Source of the DNA: Chlorophyllum brunneum
Lineage: Eukaryota > Basidiomycota > Agaricomycetes > Agaricales > Agaricaceae
Direction of reading: 5' to 3'
Assembly: GCA_963576785.1 (NCBI GenBank)
Contig: OY756141.1
Coordinates: 3,410,001 to 3,474,000, forward strand
DNA: 64,000 bases
Numbering within the stretch: position 1 is the first letter of the stretch; every line of letters begins with the position of its first letter. Under the pieces are notes generated by a model. It saw only the letters and a list, made by a program, of their open reading frames with translations. It ran no database searches and was not told where the DNA came from. The translations under genes and the position numbers were made by a program. Shown one piece after another: positions 12,876 to 22,915 of the stretch.

Positions 12876-13774
12876 ATGTCTTCCGAAGTATCATTGGGAT
12901 CTGAAAAGCCACAAGCATCAGAATTCGATTACCGTGTTCGGATATACCGTGATGAAGATAGGCAACAGGTTCACCATTTGTATGAATACGCTATGATTTG
13001 GCACCGTAAGTATTCATATTCATCTTTGGGCTAAATTGAACACCGACACGAAAGTCCAGCTCATTCACCCCTTCGACCGTATCTAAAACTCATTGCAAAG
13101 TCACTCGTCGCGAAAACTCTTTATCTCACATCCGCACTTGGCGCTTTGCTTTGGCCATCCTATCCTATTCTTGGGCCCGCTATTTTTTTGACAGCAGGAG
13201 GAGGAGCTCTGTTCCAGCTTGGAGTTTGCTTCTATAAATTTATGACAATGATAAGAAAGGCCTTACACGATGATCTTGCCGACGTTCGAAATCATTACCA
13301 GCTCGTTCCGAGCGATGGGGGAGATGGTCGTGACGCAGGTGGACTTCAACCATCCGGACCAAGGGCATTCTGGGTCGTCGAAGCAACACATAAAGTGACA
13401 GGAAAGAGGGAATTGGCAGGTTGCGGTGGTCTAGGTACTTCCTTTCCAGATATCCATCTCATCGCTTACATCTTCGCATAGACATTGTAAAAAAAGGGGA
13501 AATAGAAGAACCTGAACTTCGGCGGATGGTCATTTCTGTTAGTCACATTCGTCGGGGTGTAGCTGCTATGGTTCTTCGTGCTGTAATAGCGCAAGCGAAA
13601 AGTCACGAATTAGCCTCTATTTATCTCTCAACGTCAAACATGCAGGAGCCAGCGATCAGCCTTTACAAAAAGTATGGGTGGGTTGAGGAAAAGCGGAGGG
13701 AAATTGTAGTGCTAGGCGTGACGGTAGAGGTCGTACCTATGCGTCTACACTTAAAGGGAAAGGGTTCCTCATAA
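12876..13774 (+). CDS. GNAT-family N-acetyltransferase, tandem copy 2
   Basis: This is a paralogue of the gene at 11241. Exons 12876-13005, 13060-13434 and 13482-13774 have lengths identical to copy 1 (130, 375 and 293 bases) and again encode 265 residues. The hydrophobic anchor, the SHIRRGVAAMVL cofactor loop and the SNMQEPAISLYKKYGWVEE motif are retained. Differences cluster at the extreme C-terminus, with a changed stretch after EEKRR, and at scattered conservative sites, so both copies look functional. The function should match copy 1. Confidence 0.85.
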
Positions 13775-13936
13775 TCGTTGTGAAGTCAAACTTTTATTGG
13801 ACTACTCAATCCCGTGAACTGTACCTAATTCTGTTATACCCACCTCTTGGAAATGATTCACAATCTTGTTGCGCCGCTTCGGTCGTGTAAAAATTCCGGA
13901 GAACACCGCAATGACGCGAGAATATAAACGGAAAAA

Positions 13937-14003
13937 GCAAAATAAATATTGAGACCCGTAGGTCTACCACTCCGGAAAAGCGTGTCATCCTTGTGCAGGG
14001 GCC

Positions 14004-14034
<31 letters not shown>

Positions 14035-14059
14035 TTCGTATGTCACCCCGAAGGGGACA
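13937..14059 (-). ncRNA. U6: U6 spliceosomal snRNA
   Basis: The minus strand carries the near-invariant U6 core. It has a 5' stem-loop with a UUCG tetraloop (14042-14059), then the TTGGAACGATACAGAGA region with the ACAGAGA box at 14014-14020, then GATTAGCATGGCCCCTGC with the catalytic AGC triad and internal stem-loop, and ends GGATGACACG at 13981. U6 is the catalytic RNA of the spliceosome, which fits an intron-rich genome. The 3' part is unusual. A TTTT follows GACACG at once (CTTTTCC), then a hairpin with a TACG loop (AGACC/GGTCT), then T tracts near 13938. The true 3' end is therefore uncertain. The core is uninterrupted, so no intron is present in it. Confidence 0.9.
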
Positions 14060-14083
14060 ATAATTAGATAGACAGTAGGTCAG

Positions 14084-14090
14084 CCATATA
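14084..14090 (-). promoter_or_regulatory. TATA box of the U6 gene
   Basis: On the minus strand the sequence reads gctatatggc, with the TATA element about 25-30 bases before the U6 5' end at 14059. This is the spacing expected of an RNA polymerase III U6 promoter. Confidence 0.6.
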
Positions 14091-14356
14091 GCGAGTTCTG
14101 CATTTTGTTTCGCGCGCGGGGTACAATTCACGTGACACGAACTCACTTTATAGTGTTTTCGTATTCTGCGGACGTTTGTGGCTGATAGGACGATGAGGGT
14201 TATAAGTATTCCATGAACGCGTATGGACAGCCCAAGGTAAAAACATGCTGCGGTCGCGAACCAAGAAGTCATAGAACAAGAGTAATGAGCATTCGATTAG
14301 AAAGTCCTGGCCCGATGAAGTCCCAGGGAAAAAAAAGCGAAAATGAGCAAAGCAGA

Positions 14357-17300
14357 TCATTTCAGTATAACCTGATTCCCCAACCACCCCATCAGAAATT
14401 CAGGTTTAAATTTCTTTTCAAGATCCCTCAGCGACTTCACATTATGTCGATTAGCCGCCCGAAAGAGATGTTCGACTTCCTTCCATCGCTCGGTGTCACT
14501 TCGTATCATAGCATCCACTTCGTCAATTTCGGATGATTCGGACTTGATACTGATGATTTCTTCGTCTTCGTCTTCCTCCACAGTTTCTGGTTCGTGGTCT
14601 TCGGCTTCTTCAGCTGGATATTGATGGCCGTTAACCTTCTGGGATTCACCAACTTGTTCATCTTGTGGTTCGGTGTCGCGATGTCGTTCCTCGTTTGGCG
14701 TTGGATCATTCTGGGTAGTTTTCTGCCTCCGAGCCTCAGGGGAACGCGTATCAACCTCCATCGCCTGATCCTCTTGTCCATCGATTCGGCCACCTTCGTG
14801 TACGTCTCCATCAACGGGGAGCATCTGCGCATCTTTCTCCTCATCACTATCCTCATCCTGTATCTCAATCTCAATCTCCTCCCCTTCTCCATCATCCTGT
14901 TCCAGTCCTTCATCCTCCCGCGGTTCTTGCTCTTCATATCGCTCCTGCTGCGACATATTCCTAATCGGAGACAACGCAATACTACTAACCCTCCTCTGTT
15001 CTCTCTCAAGCGCTTCATCCTCCCTTCCCATCTTCGCCAATCTTGTATACTTCCCTGCCCTCGTCCCACTCAACGGTTCATACTCCAACTCCATATCCGC
15101 ATCCATAATATCCACAGGTTTAATCTCCAAACTCTTCCTTCCACCACCACTATTCGATTTTCTCGAAGGTCTCGTTGAAGATCCAGTAGTAGCATTGACC
15201 GAAACGACAGTAACCGGAGTTGAATTGATACTCTCGCTGGTAGTCTTGCGTTTGGATTTGACTCCCGATCCAGGGCTTTTACCAGTCTTGTTCGAAATCA
15301 TAGACGGCCCTTCCACATACTCACTCAACGCTCGTTCAGCACTCTCCTTCATCTCAGTCAACGCCTCCCGCAACAATCTCAAACTCCTCAACTCATTCCA
15401 CAATTTCTGTACCACCACCTCCGTAAATCCAAACTCCTCCGATAACATCCGAATAGCAAGCTGAATACCCAATTGTTGGAAAACTTGATTATCTTCTTCG
15501 GAGATAATCGAAGAGGTGTGAGAAGCGCGTGAAGAGGCACGACGAATAGGTTGATGAAGTTGTCTTTGGGCGAGTTCTTGACGTAGATTGATTGTACGTG
15601 AACTGGATGAACCGGTATGGGTAGGAATGACGTTCATTTGTGGAGTGGTGGAATCAATCATGGTGCCAGTTGAATGTCGTTTCGATTGTAAAGTATCAAA
15701 TTGTGGCGTTGGTGGTGCAAAAATGTCGGTTTGCCTCCGCTTGGCTAGAAAGACACACGTCAGGTCATAAAATGAATACCTTGGAATACAAACGCACCTG
15801 TTGTTATTCGACTTGGTCCTGCCTCTGGAATTTGCGGTTGTGGTTTCATCGGTGGTGGATGACAAGTCGAATCTCTACGTTCCTCACTGGGTTCGACAAC
15901 CGCAGCAGAATCATCATCAGGTTCCACAGCCTTTCCTTTACCTTTCTCTTTCCGCCTTTGTTCAACAACAGCCTGACGTTCAAGATCATCCTTCTCTTTA
16001 ACACCAATCCCATCCTTCTGTCCCCTCATCCCACGTCGAGGCGGCCATGGCACTTCAACTTCACCATCACTATCCTCCGTCAAACTATCTCCCACCTTCT
16101 TCCCCCTCACCCCATTGAATTTATTACCAAAAACAGTTTCAACAAGCTTTGGCAGTTGTTTCTTCGAAACTGGTAATTTAAGTTCATGTTGAAGTGAGGG
16201 TTGCTCATCCTCAAACGGATCTTCGTTTAGCTGACGTCTTGATTGAGAAGCCAGAGTGAAGTCGTTGTGGTTGACGTTTCCACGGAATTTTGGTTGTGAT
16301 GGTTTGGGAGGGAATTCTGGGGAGATAGGCTCCGCTTTGGTGACTGGGTCTTGTTCAGATTCAGGTTGTCCTCTGTCCGAGAAAGGATTAAGAAAAACGT
16401 AAGGGTCGTGTGAGGAACGAAAACCTACTGGGTGTGTAGCGGATCTCCTGGCGCTCCTTGTTCTGTTTGGATATTAACATTGACATCCAGGTGTCCGTTT
16501 AATACAGCCTCCGAATCTTCATCCGCGTTACCGTCTTCCTCAACATCAGACATAAGCTGGTCTTCATGATCCCCGTCTTTCTCCTCGTCCGCATCTTGAA
16601 ATATATCACCAACATAATCATCAGAGTCTGGAGGTTTAGCATCATCATCCTCCCCATCCTCATCATCATGGTCATCTTCATCCCAAACAACATCCCCTTC
16701 CTCCCGTTTCGGAACTTTCACTTCCACTTTCTCCTCCTCCTTAACCTTCCTCCCCTCCCCCCTTTCCCCATCCCAATCCGACATTCGACCTTGACCATCA
16801 TCCTTCCTCGGCGTAGGCCAATTAATTTTCGCCCACTGCGTTTCCTGACTATCCTTTTCTTCCGCAAATTTCGGACGTTTCACCAGTCGTTCATCCCTAA
16901 AAGCCTTCGGTGGGCGTTTTGGTATGGGAGGTACTTGAATATTATGTTGTTGTTGGTATTTATGGATTTTTCGATCGAATTCTTCTTGATTTGATACGTA
17001 GCGATATCGCCAGGAATGCCATGTATGTGTTTTGCTCCATGACCATTTACCTTCTGCCTGTGTATAATTATCAGACCTTTTGTTGTTCGCGAATTTCGTA
17101 TCAAAAAAACTCACGTTCTCGACCAACATTTTATAAACATCGTTCCCACTACGACCTCTAATTTGAGGATTATACCTCGCGAGATACTTGACCAGTAATT
17201 TATCTTCATCCATCGTAAAACCATTCCTTTGTCTTCAATCAAAGATTATAATACACCAAATGAATAACGCATTCTTAGCTTTTGAAAAAAAAAGGATAAT

Positions 17301-17786
17301 AACTCACGAAGGCATCATCACGAAATCCTCTTCACCAACCTCAACACCACCATTCCTTCTCTGATACTTCCCAATCTTCACATCAAACTCAGATTTATTA
17401 CTCTTGTATCGTTCGCGCCATGATTGCCAAGTATGTCTCTGTCCCCAAGGCCACCTATCTTCCTGCCACAAAAAAAAAATAATCCAGTGTTCATCAGTAA
17501 ACCACAAGTACAACACCACACGCGAGAGCGAGTGAGCGAGCGAACGAGAGAGAGAAAGAGAGAGAGAGAAAGAGAGAGAGAGAAAGAGAGAAAGAGAGAT
17601 AGGAACATACATCATCAACTAGCGCTTTATAAATCTCATTCCCCAATCGTCCAACAAGCGTAGGTCGAGTCCTAGCAATATACTCAACGAGGTAATTATC
17701 CTCTTTAGCTGTATAATGAGTACGCCTATCTTTCTTTGTTAGTTAATGATGAAATTGGAACAATGCGTAGAAACTTACCCTGACAT
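14357..17786 (-). CDS. Rap1-like telomere-associated protein with two Myb domains
   Basis: This is a predicted nuclear telomere/chromatin protein of about 990 residues. The ATG at 17786 (MSG) splices to 17725, giving RTHYTAKEDNYLVEYIA, then GRLGNEIYKALVDD, then after an intron DRWPWGQRHTWQSWRERYK: a complete Rap1-type Myb domain. A second follows at once (MDEDKLLVKYLARYNP, GRSGNDVYKMLVEN, then WSWSKTHTWHSWRYRY). The exons I infer are 17786-17779, 17725-17611, 17462-17308, 17226-17115, 17057-16429, 16374-15798 and 15744-14357. The middle is highly acidic and low complexity. A helical block (LGIQLAIRMLSEEFGFTEVV) lies near 15450, and the C-terminal segment, with WKEVEHLFRAANRHNVKSL, may be the Rap1 C-terminal interaction domain. 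No N-terminal BRCT domain is visible. A start at 17808 would be out of frame after splicing. Confidence 0.8.
17521..17600. repeat. GA-rich microsatellite inside a Rap1-like intron
   Basis: About 80 bases of GAGA/AAGAGAG repeats lie inside the intron 17463-17610. On the gene strand this is a TC-rich polypyrimidine tract. It produces spurious Ser/Leu and Arg/Glu ORFs on both strands. Confidence 0.85.
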
Positions 17787-18292
17787 ACGATGTGATCCTT
17801 GTGGTCATTCGCTGACGCGAACCGACGCGCTGCTGCGCGCCTCTGCTAATCTTGAGAAACATAGTCACGTGTATGTTGACACAGCCACATTTACTTCCGG
17901 GCTCGTCTCGTGTTGCAGTCGCGATGTTACCGAGAATACAGTAGAGACCTTAAGACTTCCATAGCAGCCCGGCACAACCACACTAGAACAATCGATAGGA
18001 TCTGCTGAAAATTCCTTCTACATAATACATTGCACAATGCAGCTATAAATACAAGAAAAGATGAAAAAAAGTGCACTACGAGATAAAAAATTCCAAATTG
18101 GAAATTGCATGAGCAGTAACTAGATAGCATGAGACGAAAACCGTCGGAGATGTTATTAATATATGCAAATGTTCATCAACAGCCGAAAGAATGAAATCAC
18201 GAACAGGAAAGATATAACCATGCAAGAAAAAACCATCAAGTCAAGTCCGCAAGTAAAAGCAAAACAAAGAGAGCGAGGCCTGAGAAAGTAAA
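17787..18292. other. Intergenic spacer between Rap1-like and DUF6593 genes
   Basis: About 500 bases upstream of the Rap1-like start and downstream of the DUF6593 stop. Nothing recognisable besides the expected promoter and 3' UTR. Confidence 0.4.
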
Positions 18293-19664
18293 TCACCACG
18301 TTCGTTTAGGATTCTGATTCCTATTTTTTCGCCTCAACGCCTCGACATATGCAGCAGGTAACGATGGCGTCATAACGGGCATTTTCAACATTGGATCTCG
18401 AAGAGGTGTTATCGAAGGGGTCGAAGGTTCGGACATTGCTTTCGGTTTCAAGAAATCCAGCCTTGACTTTGGTACGACATTGGCAATATCCATGTTCCCA
18501 ATAGGAAAACGCTGATTCGTATCCGGGTGGAGGTGATCATGATTTTGGCCTTGACCTTGACGAATATGGGACTGGATTCTATCACCCAGTTTCATTCGAA
18601 AATATCCAACAAAAGTGACGATGACCCAATCTTCTTTTTCTAACCCTGGTGGTAGGATTTCTAGAAAGGCCCGGCGACTTCGAGAAATGATGCCAAGTTT
18701 TGCTGGGCGATAACATGCGATAGGTGTAGGCGGTTGGGTATCGTGGATTAATACTGGGTTAGAGGCAAGGGATAGCCATTTGTATGGGCGGTTATCTGGC
18801 CCCTTGAATGACCACGTTCTAATATGACATCAGATGAAGCGCTTTATAGAGGTAGGGTTTTGATACGCACGGTTCTGGCACAAAATCGTTGTCGTTGTTA
18901 GAATCGCGTACGGACACCGAGGTCCCTGACGTAGGCTCACTAGAGATTTCTTTCTTCCGCTGCGACTCGTTGCAGAAATCTCTAAATGCCTCGAGGGCAG
19001 TACCTGCATCATTCATCCGTGACAACGCAGTGTGTGACACGGGCGCAGGTGGAGTGGGAGCAGTAGCAGCAGCAGGCGCAGGATTCATTGCAGAGCAGTT
19101 CTTCGTCCGAACCGGAGGAGTGCAAATCTCCATACCGAGGCTACACAGTAGTACTTTGGCTCCAGCATCGTCGGCGGAGGAGGTTATGAGGCCAATTTCA
19201 GTCTCGACATTGCCCCGACTAGACTGGCAACGGTCGAGGCGCTTGATGGTTGTCACAACACCACTCGGGGCAGCGGGGTGAGAACTGGCAGGTGAGGAAG
19301 CGATGGATGTGGGTGCGGGCAGAGGATGGAGGACCGGAGAGGGATGAGGAGAAGATGGATCGGGATGATGCCGGTGCTGGTCAGGGTGTGGGGTGGAGTG
19401 TGTTCGTGTGATGGGGATTGCGGGGTGGACGTTGGGGAGTGGTTGGCGATGGCCTGGATGAACGGGGGAAGGCGAAGGGTCTGACGAGAAGGCTGAGCTG
19501 GAGACTGAAGAGGGAGAGGGCGAGTCTGGGGAGTGTGACGGCGGGGGAGAGAGGGGTGGTTGTGGGGAGGTGATTGGGGAGGAGAGAATGTTGTAGAGAG
19601 GCTTGCCGTCCTGGCTGAGGAGGAGAGTGTGAAGGGGGTCGTTGTTGGCGAGGAAGAGCTGCAT
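18293..19664 (-). CDS. DUF6593-like basidiomycete protein with low-complexity insert
   Basis: Exon 19664-18871 joins exon 18818-18293 in frame to 439 residues. The start MQLFLANNDPLHTLLLSQDGKPLYNI resembles the N-terminus of DUF6593 proteins, a family largely confined to mushroom-forming fungi and of unknown function. A Ser/Pro/His-rich insert of about 100 residues interrupts the domain before TTIKRLDRCQSSRGNVETEI. The second exon restores the conserved strands: TWSFKGPDNRPYKWLSL, CYRPAKLGIISRSRRAFLEI and DWVIVTFVYFRMKLGDR. The tail is basic. There is no signal peptide or membrane segment. The family assignment is from memory of its pattern and is moderate. The role is unknown. Confidence 0.68.
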
Positions 19665-20833
19665 GGATGGCCAGCCTGCCGCTTTCCCACTCTCTCATAT
19701 ACCCTCCCCATCATTATGTAACACCATGACGCACCCACCGCCGTCCTTCCTCCGAGATCTCCCTCTCTGCTGTTTGCTTAGGAGCTATTCACTACAGCTT
19801 GTAAGCCAGCTTGCTGACTAGGAACAACATCGCCACTCTTGGACAACCCCACTTCGGCAGCGCGCATCATCCCGAATCAGGCCACACCGTAAAGACATAC
19901 AACTGAAAGTTCTGAGCTCCGACATCCGTCTCACGGCTCCAACTTTAAAATCCGACATCGCTGCCAACGACCCCATGTCAAACAGAATCTGTCCAGGCCT
20001 TCTCATCACGAAGCCCATACCATTCAAGGCTTTATCTATCCTCCACCACACCAACCTAGATCCATCCAACGCCGTCCAAGCCGTATCCCCACATCTCCTC
20101 CGCTTTGGCCTCGAACGCCAAATACTCGGACATGGTGCATCATTGATTACCCGAGGTGTTCCGCTAGCCAAGTCGCGATAACGACGTCATATATAAACAG
20201 CAAGTAAACGACGACATGCACACTCAAAACTTTAGCGTCAGCAACTCTGTTGATTAACAGAACAAGAACAAACCGCCCAATTAACCTCGCACCAGCTTCA
20301 ACTCTAAACTTCCAGGTCAATTATTCCTCCACCATTTATTCTTCCTGTTAGTTCAATGACAGTTCTTGCGCTAAACAGACCTTGACGTCACTGAACATCT
20401 ATGAGTAATCAACTTGATCCGATCAGCTTCGATTGATCGAGGGCCGAGGTCTTCAGTCAATCCCTGGATTTTCCGTTCTGTTATGTTTATTATAATACTC
20501 GGACTAGTGTAGGCGAACTCGTCTGAAAACACTAGATCACATTCATATTATTGACCACCCTGTATCACGGTGGAAGTTGAAATTCCTATTTTCAAAACCA
20601 AAGTTCAGAACACCGAACTGAACCTCATGGACTCGGATCGAGAATCCATGAGTTTATCAAACCGAACGTTAGTTCCACAAGAACTCAAAAATCAACGCGG
20701 CGATTAAAGTGTTTCTCTAACCAATACCTCAATGTTCACTCAAGACAGAGGCAAGATGAAGATGAGTCCAAAAGACACAGTGTAACGTTCCTAACACGAT
20801 TTCGAGTGTTCATGTACTCATCTCTTAACACAG
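19665..20833. other. Intergenic region with possible upstream exons
   Basis: About 1.2 kb between the DUF6593 start and the first recognisable exon of the SIM-motif gene. Open frames at 19818-20171 (-) and 19975-20181 (+) overlap each other and show no known motif. The 5' exon and start codon of the next gene probably lie in 20200-20810, but I could not fix them. Confidence 0.35.
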
Positions 20834-21956
20834 CACTTCTATTGGTGGAGCAAAAAACCAAGAATCCATTGGTAGATCGCTCTGCACAATCGACCTCACG
20901 TTGGACGAAAGCGACGAAGAAGAACCAACTCACAGCGTAATCCAAACGAATACCACCAGCCCCACGCGCAGGACACTCAACGGAATGCGTCAGACAACCT
21001 TTACAACAAGCTCCATTGACGTGAAGCCACTACTTCACATTCCTCCAAACCCAAATACCAATGGTTATACTAACACTCACAAGACTGCAATAAATCTTGG
21101 TATCATTGAAATTCTCACAGATTCCGAAGATGAGGATAATGAAGGTGGTTTGAGTCGTAACTCGAAGACCACACCGGGTCGAGCTGCCTCAACGGCGAAA
21201 ATTGTCGGCACCAGAAGCAGCCTTGTTCGATCTGAACGAAGTTCTAGGTAGTGTCCTTCTCTATATCGTTCGGATTATTTTCTTACTGTGAATTTATGCA
21301 TAGAAATGTCGATGATGGGCATAACGACGATCCAACGGACCCTCCAAATCTAACCCAACAACTCGACTCACCCGAGGATACACCTGCCCGAATTCGCGAA
21401 ATGGTCGCATATGCCATGAATACGAGCACCCTTCACCCTTCTTTTCAAGAAACGGGTATTCCACCTTTGGATTCATTGACGAGTTTCGATCTCGAACTTC
21501 ATCACTCTGGTTTACGATACCCCGACAGTATTCAAGGTTCAGATCCGGAACAACCTGAAATACCGGTCCAGGCTTCCAATGGCAAAGGTAAAGGAAAACG
21601 ACATTGGCATGAGACGGAGGATGGATATAATGGTATCCTTGAAGATAATGATGAAAGTGAGGAGGAATCCGAACCCGAGCAAGAATCTTCATCGAAGAAA
21701 GCTCGAATCATCGGAAGTAATTCCCGTGTCATCGAAGAATCCACCTCTGAAAGCCGTGCTACAGACCAAGAAGGCATCCTCACACGTTCCAAAGCAACTC
21801 AACGAGGAATCATCATCCCTACACCCGGAGCTACCCCTGGACCATCCACAAAACCCTACCCTTCTCCAACAACTCCAAAACGAAACCATCATCAACCACG
21901 TCCTCAGCTCATATCAGATAGACCTGCTAGAACCATCAAAGATCAGTATGTCCTAT
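20834..21956 (+). pseudogene. 3'-truncated nuclear protein gene with two SUMO-interaction-like motifs
   Basis: I do not recognise the family. The first visible exon begins after a cacag acceptor near 20833 and runs to about 21248. An intron ending tgcatag (near 21301) leads to a second exon reaching 21946. The protein is acidic and low complexity. It has two hydrophobic-then-acidic motifs, TIDLTLDESDEEE and GIIEILTDSEDEDNE, which fit SUMO-interaction motifs. A bipartite-like basic patch (KGKGKRHW) and a Lys/Arg segment (SSKKAR) suggest a nuclear location. The second exon ends at an intron donor (gatca|gtatgt, about 21947). A few bases later the sequence becomes a FunK1 relic in opposite orientation, so the 3' half is missing. 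The true start is unresolved. Confidence 0.55.
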
Positions 21957-22790
21957 TGATACCTTAGCCTCAAACACCTACAATGTCAGATGGAATTTAT
22001 GACACTTCCAGGAGGATCAGAAGAACCAGGGAGTTTGCTACAACCAGAGTCAATAAGGAGGATGGAAGACCTGTGTTTGGGTTTCCTACATCCAACCATA
22101 AGCAATCATGACTTGTGAAATGAGTTGTAACATACTGAGTGTCAAGCAAATGCTCAATAAAGATGGGGGTTGCTGGCAAGAACATCTCAGTGTGATCCTC
22201 CAGCAATTTAGGTCGGATTAGTATGTTCCACAGATTAATATCATGGTGAAGGATTTGGTGATCAATGTAGAGAGCTCGAGTGACTGTGGAAACTGTAAGA
22301 GATTACAGGGATTGATCCAAGAACAGAACAGCTTACCCTCCAAGAGATCATATATTGCATGAAGGACCTTTCTGGGAGTATCCAAAGCCATTAAATTGGT
22401 CCTATAATCTTGTAAGCCACTATGGAGCTTGATATGGTTATTGCCTTTGACTGCCCCCACGGTGCCAAGATAAGACTCAGCTGGATATGTCGTGTCGAGG
22501 ATTTGTCTTTCGCTGGATGGATGCATAGTCCTGGTATACCTGTCTTTAATGATGATGTGAGGCACCACCTTTTCTGTGGGTTTGTAGGAAAAGAACATTG
22601 GATCAGTGACCAAAAAGGTCGCTTGGGTAATGACTATAGCAAACCGAATATGTCTTTCTGGCCCTGTGTGTGGGTATAAGGCATATCACGTGTGTATCTG
22701 CACTAGGAGGCTGGCTTTCTGGGCATAGTAATCTAAGCCGTGGCATCCTGAATGTTCAAGGGTGCTTTGTCATGGCCTAGTTCCAGTATT
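21957..22790 (-). pseudogene. FunK1-type fungal protein kinase relic, copy 3 (central fragment)
   Basis: This fragment aligns with copy 2 (from 26514) and with the middle of copy 1. It retains the hinge segment TPRKVLHAIYDLLEG and a catalytic loop reading HHDINLWNILIRP near 22220-22250. Frames are broken by stops and the C-terminal lobe is absent. Homology to copy 2 stops abruptly at ttgatacctt (about 21955), where the truncated SIM-motif gene begins. FunK1 proteins are eukaryotic-type protein kinases expanded in mushroom fungi. Confidence 0.65.
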
Positions 22791-22915
22791 ATTAAGATCA
22801 CAACTAATGGTACATCCTGTACATATTTAAAGATGTATGAGGCAGACAGACATTTGAATATATCCGTATTGTTACTCCGTACGAGCTTTCTTCGTCTAGC
22901 AAGAAATTCGTGAGG

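Noticed and set aside
12657..13034. N-terminally extended ORF of GNAT copy 2
   Set aside because: The extension runs through the duplicated leader and promoter box; copy 1 has no such extension.
14594..15178. 194-codon plus-strand ORF opposite the Rap1-like last exon
   Set aside because: Its Leu/Ile/Phe-rich translation is the mirror of the acidic low-complexity exon on the minus strand; no motif or splice context.
17521..17600. Possible satellite or functional GA element
   Set aside because: A simple microsatellite within an intron that doubles as its polypyrimidine tract; no further structure.
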